64,000 nt of DNA from CAZYTM01 sp964649725. Its GTDB lineage: Bacteria > Desulfobacterota > Desulfuromonadia > Geobacterales > Geobacteraceae. The translations under genes were made by a program, and so were the position numbers. The stretch spans positions 496,001-560,000 of the forward strand of contig CAZYTM010000001.1 of the NCBI GenBank assembly GCA_964649725.1, read 5' to 3'. The notes beneath the pieces were generated by a model. It did no database searches. It was given only the letters and a program-made list of their open reading frames with translations, and was not told the DNA's origin. Each line of letters opens with the position of its first letter. Within the stretch, counting starts at the first letter, position 1. Shown here one piece after another: positions 8,391 to 16,525 of this stretch.

Positions 8391-9791
8391 TCAGGAGTTA
8401 GCAGGGTATGAATTAGAATAGAGGAGGTTTTTCTTCTTCAATTTTTCTATTAATGTAGTCCTTTTGAGATTTAAGAGAATTGCCGCTTCTTTTTTGTTCC
8501 CCCCTGTTTTTTCAAGAGCTTGCAAAATAAGCCGGTTCTCGAACTCTTCAACGGCACTATTTAGGCAGAATCCATTGTCAGGGAGGTTCACTTGACTTTG
8601 TCGGCTTGGTGATTTCAGCCCACGGTATTTATCTGGTAAGTCATTGAGTCCAATGGTGCCACTACCCTTGAGTATCACCAATCGTTCGACCAAATTTTCC
8701 AGTTCACGCACATTGCCAGGCCAATCATAATTGCAGAGGTTCTCCATTGTAGCCTTGTCAATTTCTTTGATCTTCCTCTGTTTTTCCTTATTAAATCGTT
8801 CAACAAAGGTTTCAATTAATAGTTGTATATCATCTTTTCTCTCTCGTAATGGTGGTAGTACTATCGGAATGACTGAAAGTCGATAGAAAAGATCTTCGCG
8901 AAACTCTTTATTCATTACCATTTTATCAAGATTCTGATTGGTTGCAGCAATGATTCTGACATCCACTTTTTTGGGTCGCGTCGACCCAACAGGTTCAAGT
9001 TCTCGATTTTGTAGTACTCTCAGTAATTTTACTTGCAGATTTGGCTTCATGTCGCCGATTTCATCCAGAAATAGGGTGCCACGATCAGCAATTTCGAATC
9101 GTCCTATCCGAGTAGCAATAGCTCCAGTGAAAGAACCTTTGACATGGCCAAAAAGTTCACTTTCTAGTAGATCATCGGGGATAGCCGCGCAATTGACAGG
9201 AACAAAATTTTTTGTCTTGCGATTACTCAAATCGTGAATTGCCCGTGCTACCAACTCTTTTCCGGTGCCTGACTCACCCTGTATCAGCACGGTTGAATCA
9301 GAACCGGCTACTTTTTCTATAAGCTCGAAAAGGGAGAGCATTTTTTCGCTCTCACCGATTATGTTATTCAGCAGAGAACGATTCTTGATCCGTGGTTTAG
9401 TGTTGAAGCTCTGGCTTTGCAGGGCCTGATGTTCAAGCCCCCTTCTAACATGAGTTTCCAATTCATCAAGATTGAACGGTTTGTCCAGGTAAAAAAAGGC
9501 CCCTGCTTTTAGAAGATTTGCAGTCATTTCATAGTTGGCAAATGCACTGTAGGCAATTGTTACTATCTCGGGGCGCATGGCCTTAAGTTTTTTAATAAAT
9601 TCAAGGCCATTAATTCTCGGCATCATCAGGTCAGTTATTACCATATGCAGGTCGTGTAGTTCAATTTTTTCCAAAGCATCTTGGCCATCACATGCTTGGA
9701 ATACTTGATATCCTTTGTAGCTCAGAAATGCTGCCACAAAATCTCTGGTTTTTTTGTCGTCATCCGCAATTAGTATACGAGCGCTATCCAT
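8391..9791 (-). CDS. NtrC-family sigma-54-dependent response regulator
   Basis: A 466-residue transcription activator. The receiver domain (residues 1-120) has acidic residues at 10-12 and a phospho-acceptor Asp at about 54 (VITDLMMP). The AAA+ sigma-54 domain has Walker A GESGTGKE, the loop as GSFTGA rather than the usual GAFTGA, and FLDEIGDM. A Fis-type helix-turn-helix lies at the C-terminus (NKKEAAILLNLKRTTL). The ATG at 9791 is chosen because it follows AGAGGGA and places the receiver at the very N-terminus. It is read away from the chemotaxis operon. No cognate kinase is adjacent. Confidence 0.93.
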   Translation of the reverse strand: MDSARILIADDDKKTRDFVAAFLSYKGYQVFQACDGQDALEKIELHDLHMVITDLMMPRINGLEFIKKLKAMRPEIVTIAYSAFANYEMTANLLKAGAFFYLDKPFNLDELETHVRRGLEHQALQSQSFNTKPRIKNRSLLNNIIGESEKMLSLFELIEKVAGSDSTVLIQGESGTGKELVARAIHDLSNRKTKNFVPVNCAAIPDDLLESELFGHVKGSFTGAIATRIGRFEIADRGTLFLDEIGDMKPNLQVKLLRVLQNRELEPVGSTRPKKVDVRIIAATNQNLDKMVMNKEFREDLFYRLSVIPIVLPPLRERKDDIQLLIETFVERFNKEKQRKIKEIDKATMENLCNYDWPGNVRELENLVERLVILKGSGTIGLNDLPDKYRGLKSPSRQSQVNLPDNGFCLNSAVEEFENRLILQALEKTGGNKKEAAILLNLKRTTLIEKLKKKNLLYSNSYPANS

Positions 9792-10374
9792 GATTCCCTC
9801 TGATCCAGATATGATGCCTAGGTAATATCCATAACGATTCAGCACAAAGCAAAATAATTATGCCAGCTGTTTGGCGAATGTCAAACAAATGACTTGTTTT
9901 GATATGAGCGATATTGCAGGGGTTAAAGTGCCATTATTCTCACCCTATATAAGTACAATATCACTTTCTAAGCACAAGCTATACTTGCAAAATAGCTTAG
10001 CAATAATTGTGTTTAGGTTTAAATGAGGCGTTCTCCGTTATCTCACGGCTTAAAATTGCCCAGCCGTCAGTTAGTTGCCCTTAATAATGTTGCAGAGAGC
10101 GTATTCACGGTGTTTTATAAGTCAGTGAAAAAATACTATGATTTTGCAACTCTAGTGTCAAAAATATGAATCAAGAAACATGCCGTTTTGTAGGGATAGT
10201 ATCAAAATATGTCATAAATAAATTTTGATAATGAGATAGATAGCTCTGGGTGAATAGGAATATATAAATTACGAGAAAAATAATTAAATTAATAGCAGGT
10301 TGATACCGAATAGTAAAACCATGGACTAATTGTTCGGCTACGACCGACTCATTATCATATTGTTGGAGGAAGTT
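9792..10374. other. Intergenic region between response regulator and cheW
   Basis: About 580 bp of A+T-rich sequence without a convincing gene. It must hold the divergent promoters for the sigma-54 regulator and the chemotaxis operon. I see no clear -24/-12 or -35/-10 pair. A 6-bp dyad ACGGCT / AGCCGT lies at 10045-10067. An unsupported 48-codon frame at 10023-10169 lacks a ribosome site. Confidence 0.5.
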
Positions 10375-10869
10375 ATGGGTGCTGCATTAAAGATAAGTCA
10401 CGAAGGAGTTGGAGAACTTATACAACTGGTAAGTTTCAATCTTGACGAAGAAGAGTATGGTGTTCATGTGTTGAAAGTAAGAGAAATTATACGTATGCCA
10501 AGCATCACAAGGGTCCCCAATACACCTCATTATGTAGAGGGGGTAATTAACCTGCGAGGGAAAGTTATCCCGATAATCTCCATGAGAAAAAAGTTTGGCT
10601 TGGGTGAAGTGGAAAATGACAAGCGAACCAGAATCATGGTTATGGATGTGAGTGGTGAATTGATGGGCTTTATAGTTGATGCTGTATCGGAGGTAATTCG
10701 CATTTCAGAAACAGAGATACAGCCTCCGCCTCATGTTGTATCAAGTGGTGTGGACCAGGAATGCCTGTCTGGTGTGATAAATCAGACTGAACGCCTGTTG
10801 GTTTTACTTGATTTGGAAAAGATGTTTTCCCAAGAAGAGCGGAGTATGTTTGCAAATGTTACCATGTAA
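10375..10869 (+). CDS. cheW: Chemotaxis adaptor protein CheW
   Basis: CheW links methyl-accepting receptors to the kinase CheA. The 164-residue product has the full CheW fold: LVSFNLDEEEYGVHVLKVREIIR near the start is the receptor-facing strand set, followed by VPNTPHYVEGVINLRGKVIPII and a C-terminal LLVLLDLEKMF. The ATG at 10375 follows GGAGGA at 10365-10370 and removes a spurious 15-residue extension. It is the first gene of a chemotaxis cluster of five genes on the same strand. Confidence 0.96.
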   Translation: MGAALKISHEGVGELIQLVSFNLDEEEYGVHVLKVREIIRMPSITRVPNTPHYVEGVINLRGKVIPIISMRKKFGLGEVENDKRTRIMVMDVSGELMGFIVDAVSEVIRISETEIQPPPHVVSSGVDQECLSGVINQTERLLVLLDLEKMFSQEERSMFANVTM

Positions 10870-10927
10870 ATATAGTGCTGGATGTATAAATGCAAAAAAT
10901 AGATTTCCCCTGGTGAAGGAGTAACAG

Positions 10928-12745
10928 ATGGCCATTGACTTCGAAGATCAGGAACTTCTGGATGGCTTTTTGGCTGAAACGACAGAACTTCTGGAGAAAA
11001 TGGATGACGACTTAGTTCTCTTGGAAAAAAATCCTGCTGACATGGAGTTGTTGAACAGGATATTTCGCTCCATACATACTGTCAAGGGGGCTTCAAGCTT
11101 TCTTGGTTTTGAACTGCTGGTTAAGGTTACCCATAAAACAGAGGATGTCCTTAATCGCTTACGCAAAAACGAAATAATGGTGACGCCTGAGATTATGGAT
11201 GTTGTCCTTGAATCGGTTGATCTGGTCAAGGTGCTGGTTGGTGATATCAAGGCGGGGGATATTAAAGAGAGGGAAATTGATGGTATTATTGCGAAACTAA
11301 TACCATATTTGACGGAACTATCGAAAGAAGCAACTGTTATGACAAAAGTTGCCAGTAGTTCTGCAACTAAAGAAACAACCAAGAAAAAGAGCAAGAAAAA
11401 AGGCGTTGAAATCTCTCCTCTCCCAAATGCATCTGTTAATATTGAAAATATTGCCGAAGATAAAGTGATTACCAATGATTTCCCTGCTACTCCATCTGTA
11501 GCAAAGGGGGTTGATCAAAGGGGAGAGGAGCTGGCTGACAATACTACTGTCAGGGTTGATGTAAAGAGACTAGATGACTTGATGAATCAAGTAGGCGAGC
11601 TGGTACTAGAGCGAAACCGTATGATACAGCTGAATAGTGATTATCAAGGAGGGGTAAATCAAACAAATTTTGCAGAAGAGTTTAGTAAGCTTTCAAAACG
11701 ATTGAATTTTGTGACTTCGGAACTGCAGATGCAGGTACTTAAAATGAGAATGATACCGGTGGAAAAAGTATTCAAGAAATTCCCCCGTATCGTCCGCAAT
11801 CTTTCCCGTGATCTTGGCAAAGAGGTCGACCTTCAGCTGTTAGGAGAAGAGACAGAATTAGATCGATCGGTTATAGATGAAATTGGAGATCCATTGATTC
11901 ATTTAATACGAAATGCCCTTGATCATGGTCTGGAAACTCCAGATGAACGCCTGGCAGCTGGGAAGTCTAGAGCAGGCAAAGTAGTTTTGGCGGCAGCTCA
12001 TGAAGGAAACCAGATTATTATTAGCATCAAGGATGACGGACGGGGAATTGATTCAGATAGGGTGGCGAAGAAAGCTTTGGAAAAAGGATTGGTAAGCGAA
12101 GAGCAGTTGGCGGCGATGGGGCAGCGTGAAATACTTGAGCTGATATTTCTGCCCGGGTTTTCAACAAAAGAGAAAGCAACAGATCTTTCAGGGCGTGGAG
12201 TTGGTATGGATGTTGTTAGGACCAACATAAAAAAACTTAACGGCATCATCGATATAAAAAGTGACTTTGGCCTAGGCTCGGAATTTATTTTAAAGCTTCC
12301 TTTGACCCTTGCCATCATCCAATCACTGTTAGTGGAGGTGACAGGCGAAATATATTCTATACCACTGGCTGCAGTGATCGAAACTCTTAGGGTTGAACAG
12401 CGTGAGTTTCATATGATTGGGGGACAAGAGGTTTTAAAATTACGAGAGTCTGTCCTACCGCTGCTACGAATGCAAAAATTATTTGGAGTTAACGATCAGG
12501 GTACGGCATCTGATTGCTGCTATGTAGTTATTATCGGCGCAGCTGAAAAAAGACTCGGTCTAGTTGTGTCAAGGTTACTCGGTCAACAGGAAGTTGCCAT
12601 TAAGTCACTGGGAAATTATCTAGGTAACCTGCATGGTATAGCAGGGTCGACAATACTAGGTGATGGCAGGGTTACCTTGATAATTGACCCAGTCGGTCTA
12701 ATAGATAATGGTGATAGAGTAAACAGCTGTCTGATGGCAGCATGA
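10928..12745 (+). CDS. cheA: Chemotaxis histidine kinase CheA
   Basis: A 605-residue CheA. The N-terminal Hpt domain has the phospho-acceptor His50 in SIHTVKGASSFLG. A Lys- and Ser-rich linker follows (about residues 140-200). Then come the P3 dimerisation helices, the kinase domain with N-box DPLIHLIRNALDHG and G-boxes DDGRGID and GRGVGMDVV, and a C-terminal CheW-like P5 domain. No separate P2 (CheY/CheB-binding) domain can be seen between Hpt and P3. A GAAGGAG ribosome site precedes the ATG. The stop overlaps the cheR start as ATGA. Confidence 0.96.
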   Translation: MAIDFEDQELLDGFLAETTELLEKMDDDLVLLEKNPADMELLNRIFRSIHTVKGASSFLGFELLVKVTHKTEDVLNRLRKNEIMVTPEIMDVVLESVDLVKVLVGDIKAGDIKEREIDGIIAKLIPYLTELSKEATVMTKVASSSATKETTKKKSKKKGVEISPLPNASVNIENIAEDKVITNDFPATPSVAKGVDQRGEELADNTTVRVDVKRLDDLMNQVGELVLERNRMIQLNSDYQGGVNQTNFAEEFSKLSKRLNFVTSELQMQVLKMRMIPVEKVFKKFPRIVRNLSRDLGKEVDLQLLGEETELDRSVIDEIGDPLIHLIRNALDHGLETPDERLAAGKSRAGKVVLAAAHEGNQIIISIKDDGRGIDSDRVAKKALEKGLVSEEQLAAMGQREILELIFLPGFSTKEKATDLSGRGVGMDVVRTNIKKLNGIIDIKSDFGLGSEFILKLPLTLAIIQSLLVEVTGEIYSIPLAAVIETLRVEQREFHMIGGQEVLKLRESVLPLLRMQKLFGVNDQGTASDCCYVVIIGAAEKRLGLVVSRLLGQQEVAIKSLGNYLGNLHGIAGSTILGDGRVTLIIDPVGLIDNGDRVNSCLMAA

Positions 12746-13629
12746 GGAATGGTATGGGCTTAGATACAAGCATCAACATCCAGAAGGGGCCATCCGTAAA
12801 GATCTCGGATAAAGATTTCGAGATTCTTAGGGATCACATATACACAATTTGTGGGATATATTTTCATACCAGCAAGAAATACTTTCTTGAGAGTAGATTA
12901 TTGCGTCGCATGGAAGCTACTGGATGTAAAAGTTGTACGGAATATTATCAATATATAAAAAGTCCTCAAACAGGTGTTACGGAACTAAAACATCTCTTTG
13001 ATGAGGTTACCACAAACGAAACATGTTTTTTTCGCAATATACCGCAACTTACTGCATTGGAGAATAAATTCCTGCCAGAAGTAGTTGCCGAAAAAAGTAA
13101 GATTGGCTTTAGAAAACTGCGAATCTGGAGTGCAGCATCATCATCTGGTGAAGAACCTTATACGCTTGCAATGGTTCTTGCTGAAAAGCGTACGACATTA
13201 CTAAAGGACTGGATTATAGAAATTGTTGGTACCGACATAAATGAAACAGTATTAAGTCAGGCCAAAGAGGGGATATTTAATAGTTATTCTATACGCAATA
13301 CGCCGGAATTTTATCGTAAAAAATATTTTAAAGAAGTCGGAAACGGGAATTATAATCTCACGGCCGATATAAAAAAGTACGTGAATTTCTCGTTTTTGAA
13401 TCTATATGATGATAACAAAATGCTATTTATGAAAAGTTTTGATTTTATATTCTGTGCAAATGTACTTATTTACTTTGATACATCATCAAAATCGAAAGTT
13501 GTACAACACATGTATAACAATCTTCAGCCGTACGGGTATTTTTTTGTAGGGCAGTCCGAATCTCTCCATGGGGTCAATGAAAAGTTTAAAACGATCCATT
13601 TCCCTGGTGGATTCGCTTATAAGAAATAA
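12742..13629 (+). CDS. cheR: Chemotaxis receptor methyltransferase CheR
   Basis: CheR uses SAM to methylate Glu residues of chemoreceptors. The 295-residue protein has the N-terminal helical domain (about 20-90, LLRRMEATG), the NETCFFRN loop, the SAM-binding motif RIWSAASSSGEEPYTLAM, and FDFIFCANVLIYFD in the C-terminal half. It overlaps cheA by 4 bp, which indicates translational coupling. A later Met (MGLDTS) could also serve as start. Confidence 0.95.
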   Translation: MRNGMGLDTSINIQKGPSVKISDKDFEILRDHIYTICGIYFHTSKKYFLESRLLRRMEATGCKSCTEYYQYIKSPQTGVTELKHLFDEVTTNETCFFRNIPQLTALENKFLPEVVAEKSKIGFRKLRIWSAASSSGEEPYTLAMVLAEKRTTLLKDWIIEIVGTDINETVLSQAKEGIFNSYSIRNTPEFYRKKYFKEVGNGNYNLTADIKKYVNFSFLNLYDDNKMLFMKSFDFIFCANVLIYFDTSSKSKVVQHMYNNLQPYGYFFVGQSESLHGVNEKFKTIHFPGGFAYKK

Positions 13630-13640
13630 GAGGGACAGCA

Positions 13641-14543
13641 ATGGAACCTGCACTTAAGATGAATAAGGCAAGAACATTAATAGATGAGATAACCGATCTT
13701 CCGACTATTCCAGTTGTGGCAACCAGGGTTATTGATCTTCTCGATAAACCTGATGTAGAGCTGGATGAAGTGGCAGATATGATATTGACCGATCAAGTCT
13801 TGGCTGCCAGAGTTATTAAAATTGTAAATTCACCATTTTATCGCCCATCTCATGAGATAAAATCGGTTAAAAGGGCATTGATATATCTTGGTTTTCGACA
13901 TATTCGAGAACTGGCATTTACCTGTTCATTTATCGATGTATTTCAGGGCAAGGATGGTGCTTTTGATGTCAAAACATTCTGGGAGCATTCATTTGGCGTC
14001 GGTATTGTAGCGAAGATTATAGCCCAGCGGGTGCGCTATCATGATACGGAAAAAGCATATCTTGCTGGGATAATCCATGATATTGGCGAAGTCTTTCTCA
14101 GTTATTATCTGAAAGATGAATTCCAAGCATTAGTCGATTCTATGCAGGGTAAACCATACAAGCTTGTTGATGCAGAAGAAGAGTATTTGGGCACTAGCCA
14201 TTGCGAAATCGGAGCATGTATTGCAAAAAAATGGAACTTTCCTCCAGATTATTGCGAAGTCATTGCGACCCATCATAACCCACAAGAAGCGCGTCTCGAC
14301 CCTTTACTTGTTGCTATAGTCAATCTTGCAGATCTATTTTGCTCGGTTAGGCAATTAGATTATGGCGGGAGAGAATGGGTGAGCTTTGAACTTGCAAATG
14401 AAAAGGCCTGGACAATAATGCAACAGTTTGCTCCACAGATGGCCGATTTTGATGTGGAGAGATTCTGTTACGAACTTGACGATCGGGTCCAAGAAATTGA
14501 AGAGCTGGTGAAATCGATCTTTGAAGTCATGAAGGTAGAATAG
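13641..14543 (+). CDS. HDOD-domain protein in chemotaxis operon
   Basis: A 300-residue protein with an HDOD domain, an HD-like fold usually without full phosphohydrolase activity. Typical stretches are LPTIPVVATRVIDLLDKPDVELDEVADMI in the first 55 residues, IVNSPFYRP and LGFRHIREL. An HD-like IIHDIGEVFLSYY segment and ATHHNP follow. It sits between cheR and cheB with gaps of 11 and 3 bp, so it is surely co-transcribed and probably regulates chemotaxis or c-di-GMP signalling. That role is inferred. Confidence 0.9.
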   Translation: MEPALKMNKARTLIDEITDLPTIPVVATRVIDLLDKPDVELDEVADMILTDQVLAARVIKIVNSPFYRPSHEIKSVKRALIYLGFRHIRELAFTCSFIDVFQGKDGAFDVKTFWEHSFGVGIVAKIIAQRVRYHDTEKAYLAGIIHDIGEVFLSYYLKDEFQALVDSMQGKPYKLVDAEEEYLGTSHCEIGACIAKKWNFPPDYCEVIATHHNPQEARLDPLLVAIVNLADLFCSVRQLDYGGREWVSFELANEKAWTIMQQFAPQMADFDVERFCYELDDRVQEIEELVKSIFEVMKVE

Positions 14544-14546
14544 ACT

Positions 14547-15626
14547 ATGATCCCTGCTGAAGTTAAAAAAATCAGAGTCTTGATTGTGGATGATTCTTCG
14601 TTTATGCGTATGGCCATCAGAGGCATACTATCGCGCGATCCGGCAATGGATGTTGTCGGAATTGCAGCAGATGGTCTGGAAGGGGTTGAAAAGGCTATTG
14701 CCTTGAAACCGGATATAATCACCATGGATGTGGAGATGCCTCGCTTAGACGGGATTAGCGCGTTAAAGCAGATCATGGCAAAGGCTCCGACCCGGGTGCT
14801 AATGGTCTCTACTCTTACAAATGAAGGTGCAAAATCTACCTTTGAAGCGCTGGAAGCAGGGGCGGTTGATTATATCCCCAAAAATGTCACTGATTCAGCT
14901 GATGCACAAAGAGTTTTCCGTGAGGATTTATTGCGTAAGGTCAAAGGAGCTGTTTCATCCAGTTACAGCAGGAGTAGTAGGATAGTAATGGCGAGGTCAC
15001 CGGCGTCAATTACAGGTTGCAAACCGGTAAGTGCAGGCCTCCCAAAGCGAGCCATTCACTACGTAGGTATCGGTGCTTCCACCGGGGGTCCTGTAGCGCT
15101 ACAGGAGGTGTTGTCAAGAATTCCGGTTAATTTCCCTCACCCGCTTATTGTTGCCATTCATATGCCCAAGGCATTTACCGGCCCATATGCTGAAAGGCTT
15201 AACGCCAAGTGTTCACTGAAAATAAGGGAGGCAGGGGATGGCGACCAACTGCGGGCAGGAGAAGCTCTGATAGCCCCTGGAGGGAAACATACAACTTTAG
15301 TCCGTCATGGGGGGGCGTTAGTAGTTAAAACTGTACCTGCCTCCGACTATCCACAGCATGTCTATGTACCCTCTATAGATCTAATGCTGTCATCCCTGGC
15401 GGAGTTGACTAATGGAGCCATGCTTGGAGTTATTCTGACCGGTATGGGGAGTGATGGCTTTAAGGGGATGCAACTTTTGAAGAGCAAGGGTGGGGTCACC
15501 CTGGTTCAGGATGAGATAACCTCAACCATTTATGGTATGCCGAAGGCCTGCGTCGATGGTGGGGTCGCTGATGAAGTGCTGCCACTGGGCCAGATCGGTT
15601 TCGAAATTGCTAAGTTTTCCTCCTGA
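14547..15626 (+). CDS. cheB: Chemotaxis methylesterase/deamidase CheB
   Basis: A 359-residue response regulator and esterase that removes receptor methyl groups when phosphorylated. Receiver domain 10-125: acidic pair D15-D16 and phospho-acceptor D61 (IITMDVEMP). Catalytic triad residues are visible: Ser in GIGASTGGP, His in AIHMPKAFTGPYAERL and Asp in GMGSDGFKG. It is the last gene of the cluster. cheY and receptor genes are not in the cluster. Confidence 0.96.
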   Translation: MIPAEVKKIRVLIVDDSSFMRMAIRGILSRDPAMDVVGIAADGLEGVEKAIALKPDIITMDVEMPRLDGISALKQIMAKAPTRVLMVSTLTNEGAKSTFEALEAGAVDYIPKNVTDSADAQRVFREDLLRKVKGAVSSSYSRSSRIVMARSPASITGCKPVSAGLPKRAIHYVGIGASTGGPVALQEVLSRIPVNFPHPLIVAIHMPKAFTGPYAERLNAKCSLKIREAGDGDQLRAGEALIAPGGKHTTLVRHGGALVVKTVPASDYPQHVYVPSIDLMLSSLAELTNGAMLGVILTGMGSDGFKGMQLLKSKGGVTLVQDEITSTIYGMPKACVDGGVADEVLPLGQIGFEIAKFSS

Positions 15627-15637
15627 GATACTGGTTT

Positions 15638-15970
15638 CTAGCGGATTGCCGTTACAAGCAGACCTCTATCAACTACTGCTGCACAGCAGTTGGAGAATCC
15701 CCCCCGCTTAAGTCGGTAGAGCAGTAGAGGGGCAGCAAGTGAGGGGAACCGCAGAAAAAGAAGCTTGTAAGTAGCAGCCGGATTTATCATAGATTCAAAA
15801 GCTGCAAGAAAAGAAACAATTTCTACTGGCTCTATCAGAAATATTTCTCCAGAATTTTTTATCAGCTGCCCAGCAAATGAGGTAATTTTTTCTGCCGAAC
15901 TTTTGTCCCCACAGCCCAGCAATGAGTTAAAGCAAGTTAAATACAGTAATATTTTATTAAGTATCGCCAC
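15638..15970 (-). CDS. Hypothetical protein downstream of lspA
   Basis: A 110-residue frame that begins with GTG 24 bp after the lspA stop, so it may be the third gene of an ileS-lspA operon. It is mildly hydrophobic, with SLAAPLLLYRLKRGGFSNCCAAVVDRG split across the C-terminal third; no known domain is recognised. The ribosome site is weak. Codon use is unremarkable. Location and length favour a real gene, but it could be a chance frame. Confidence 0.5.
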   Translation of the reverse strand: MAILNKILLYLTCFNSLLGCGDKSSAEKITSFAGQLIKNSGEIFLIEPVEIVSFLAAFESMINPAATYKLLFLRFPSLAAPLLLYRLKRGGFSNCCAAVVDRGLLVTAIR

Positions 15971-15994
15971 GTGGTAAACCCATATTTTAATTAA

Positions 15995-16489
15995 CTATAC
16001 GTGCTTCCCTAAAGATTGTCGCCGTTCTTCTCTTATCATATCTATTGCAATCAGGAAGACTCCGACACAAATAGCTGAATCTGCAACATTGAAGGCTGGC
16101 CAGTAGTGCTCATACCAGTGGACATAAATAAAGTCGATAACTTCGCCAATTCTGACTCGATCGATCAGATTGCCGATTGCTCCACCAAGAATCAGCGCCA
16201 GTGAGACGGCAGCTAGATTTTGCTCTGGTCTAAGTTTTCTATAAAGGGTTAAAATGACACCAACGGCAATCAGTGTAACCATAATGAAGAATGGCAAGCG
16301 GTAGCTGAAATTTGCCAGAAAACTGAATGCGGCCCCTTTGTTGCGAAGGTAAGTAATATCAAAAAAATTTTCAATAACCTTGATCGACTGGTAAAGATCC
16401 ATGACTCGATCAACATAAAGCTTAGTCACTTGGTCGAGAATTAGCACCAGAAATGTAACTATTAATAGAATGCGGTATTTTATCGCCAT
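15995..16489 (-). CDS. lspA: Lipoprotein signal peptidase (signal peptidase II)
   Basis: An inner-membrane aspartyl protease that cuts prolipoproteins before the lipid-modified Cys. 164 residues with four membrane segments. The catalytic Asp residues lie in GGAIGNLIDRV and FNVADSAICVG. The start at 16489 (MAIKYRILL) is preferred; a TTG at 16510 would add seven residues. It lies 16-37 bp after ileS, the common ileS-lspA pairing. Its substrates in this window include three lipoproteins. Confidence 0.96.
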   Translation of the reverse strand: MAIKYRILLIVTFLVLILDQVTKLYVDRVMDLYQSIKVIENFFDITYLRNKGAAFSFLANFSYRLPFFIMVTLIAVGVILTLYRKLRPEQNLAAVSLALILGGAIGNLIDRVRIGEVIDFIYVHWYEHYWPAFNVADSAICVGVFLIAIDMIREERRQSLGKHV

Positions 16490-16525
16490 TATTGAGGCCC
16501 TTTTTGCCAATCTAATGTTTTACTG

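Noticed and set aside
10023..10169. A 48-codon frame in the long intergenic region before cheW
   Set aside because: No ribosome site, no recognisable composition and no neighbour coupling. It is more likely chance within a regulatory region.
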